From: Clostridiales bacterium
GTDB taxonomy: Bacteria; Bacillota; Clostridia; Oscillospirales; Acutalibacteraceae
NCBI GenBank assembly: GCA_019421725.1
Contig: JAHZES010000040.1
Location: forward strand, 1 to 6,538
Length of the DNA stretch: 6,538 nt
Direction of reading: 5' to 3'
Shown in pieces: positions 5,422 to 6,538 of this stretch. How positions within the stretch are numbered: the first letter of the stretch is position 1; every line of letters starts with the position of its first letter. Below the pieces are notes generated by a model, which saw nothing but the letters and a program-made list of their open reading frames with translations, was not told the origin of the DNA and did not search any database. The position numbers and the translations under genes were made by a program.

Positions 5422-6538
5422 TTATTTCACGTGCTTGGCCAATACGGCCTTAAAGGTGTCGATGCAGCGGTTGATGTGCACTTCCTCCCACGACGGATGC
5501 AGGAAGAGGCAGACGGTCTGCGCGCGCAGACCCTTGGCGTGCGGGCACAGTACATTTTTGTAATCGACCGATTTGGGATCGGTATACTCTTTGGACGCAA
5601 ACGGGAAGTTTACAGAGCCAAAGCCGATATTGTCTTTGTAAGCGGCTTCTTCGTAAGCTTCCGGCCACTGGATTCCGTAGCAGGGGATCTTTGCAGCGGA
5701 AAGCTCCTTCAAAATGACGGGGGCGTCGCAATCCAGCGCAGAAAGGTCGATCAGCATCGGATACCACCAGTAGGAGTTGCGGCGCTCCGGTGTATCGAGC
5801 GGAAGCTTTTTGATCCCCTTCAGACCGGTAAACGCGGCGTCATACATGGCGGCGTACTTACGTCTGCGGGCAAGGTTCCAGTCATCAAAACGAGCGAGCT
5901 CATTAATGCCGATAGCGGCCTGCATTTCGGTCATACGGAAGTTGAAGCCGACACGGCGGTGAATATAGGGCAGCTTTTCTTCCAGAGCGAGCAGGCTCAT
6001 TCTTGCCTTTACATCGTAGCCGTGGTCACGGAAGGAGCGTGCCTCCCAACCGGCCTCCTCGTTGTTCGTTACTACCATGCCGCCTTCGCCGCCGGTGGTA
6101 AAGTGCTTGCTCTGGCAGAAGCTGAAGCAGCCAACATCGCCGATGGAGCCGGCCTTGACGCCGTTGTATGTCCCGCCGAAGCATTGCGCACAGTCTTCTA
6201 TGACCTTTAAATCGTGCTTTTTCGCAATTTCAAGAATGGGCCCCATATCGGCAACGCCGCCGTACAGATGAACGACGATAATTGCCGTTGTACGGGGGGT
6301 AATTAAAGGCTCGATGCAGTCCGGGTCGATCGTGTGATCGTCGGTTACGTCCGCAAACACCGGAATAGCGCCGGCCTGCACCACGGAGAAGGAAGATGCG
6401 ATGAACGAATAAGAGGGCACGATCACCTCGTCGCCGGGGCCGATGTTCAGCGAGGCAAGCGCAATGTGCAGCGCTGCGGTGCCGTTTGTGCAGGAGATTG
6501 CCATTTTGGTACCGACCCAATTGGCGAACTTTTCTTCA
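5422..6538 (-). CDS. DegT/DnrJ/EryC1/StrS-family PLP aminotransferase (5' end missing)
   Basis: This is a predicted PLP-dependent sugar or cyclitol aminotransferase, which moves an amino group (usually from Glu or Gln) to a keto sugar or keto cyclitol. The frame continues past the ATG at 6504 to the window edge, and the extra residues EEKFANWVGTK are typical family sequence, so the true start is outside; 371 residues are visible. Numbering from the Met at 6504: SCTNGTAALHIAL (4-16) is the PLP-phosphate region, VVHLYGGVADM (77-87) follows, VIEDCAQCFG (101-110) carries Asp104 that contacts the pyridine nitrogen, and CFSFCQSKHFTTGGEGG (126-142) contains the Schiff-base Lys133. FNFRMTEMQAAIGINEL is the family C-domain signature. 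All catalytic residues are present, so it should be active as an aminotransferase rather than one of the few dehydratases of this fold. It precedes a terminator, so co-transcription with the downstream genes is uncertain. Confidence 0.93.
   Translation of the reverse strand, partial: EEKFANWVGTKMAISCTNGTAALHIALASLNIGPGDEVIVPSYSFIASSFSVVQAGAIPVFADVTDDHTIDPDCIEPLITPRTTAIIVVHLYGGVADMGPILEIAKKHDLKVIEDCAQCFGGTYNGVKAGSIGDVGCFSFCQSKHFTTGGEGGMVVTNNEEAGWEARSFRDHGYDVKARMSLLALEEKLPYIHRRVGFNFRMTEMQAAIGINELARFDDWNLARRRKYAAMYDAAFTGLKGIKKLPLDTPERRNSYWWYPMLIDLSALDCDAPVILKELSAAKIPCYGIQWPEAYEEAAYKDNIGFGSVNFPFASKEYTDPKSVDYKNVLCPHAKGLRAQTVCLFLHPSWEEVHINRCIDTFKAVLAKHVK

Noticed and set aside
6502..6504. Aminotransferase start at ATG 6504
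   Set aside because: In-frame upstream codons give EEKFANWVGTK, typical family sequence before the NGTAAL region, so this Met is internal.

Overview
This window looks like a piece of a spore-forming Clostridia chromosome (Firmicutes, perhaps the Oscillospiraceae/Ruminococcaceae side). The evidence is a near-canonical Spo0A DNA-binding domain at the left edge, strong Shine-Dalgarno sites, intrinsic terminators and a roughly balanced base composition. The lineage is an inference from gene content and was not tested by database comparison.

Layout. At the left, on the + strand, is the 3' part of a spo0A-type response regulator (2-640). It begins just upstream of the phospho-acceptor Asp and ends before a strong hairpin terminator (701-744). 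All other genes lie on the - strand and converge on that terminator. In transcription order, from right to left, they are: a DegT/DnrJ/EryC1/StrS-family PLP aminotransferase (5422-6538, its 5' end outside the window); a terminator hairpin (5361-5398); a neutral/alkaline ceramidase-like hydrolase without a visible signal peptide (3963-5318); a compact TIM-barrel glycosidase-like protein with a GH20-type H-x-G-x-D-E motif (2936-3895); and two different Gfo/Idh/MocA-family NAD(P)-dependent oxidoreductases (1930-2895 and 766-1839). Gaps between the - strand genes are 40 to 103 bases. The longest non-coding stretch is 641-765, and no RNA gene, mobile element or CRISPR array is visible.

How the genes may work together. 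The four genes from 5318 down to 766 look like one transcription unit for breaking down or remodelling a glycosylated or N-acylated compound inside the cell: a glycosidase-like enzyme, an amidase-like metal hydrolase and two sugar- or cyclitol-type dehydrogenases. The aminotransferase could belong to the same pathway, since Gfo/Idh dehydrogenases plus DegT aminotransferases are a known route to amino sugars and aminocyclitols. However, a terminator separates it from the rest. The substrate cannot be read from sequence alone.

Most noteworthy points: the Spo0A-like protein keeps its phospho-acceptor Asp and its DNA-binding domain but has lost two receiver switch residues (Thr/Ser to Met, Lys to Arg); one Gfo/Idh protein has Asn where the catalytic Asp is expected; the other lacks the glycine-rich nucleotide-binding signature; and the ceramidase-like and GH20-like enzymes are paired in an apparently cytoplasmic setting.
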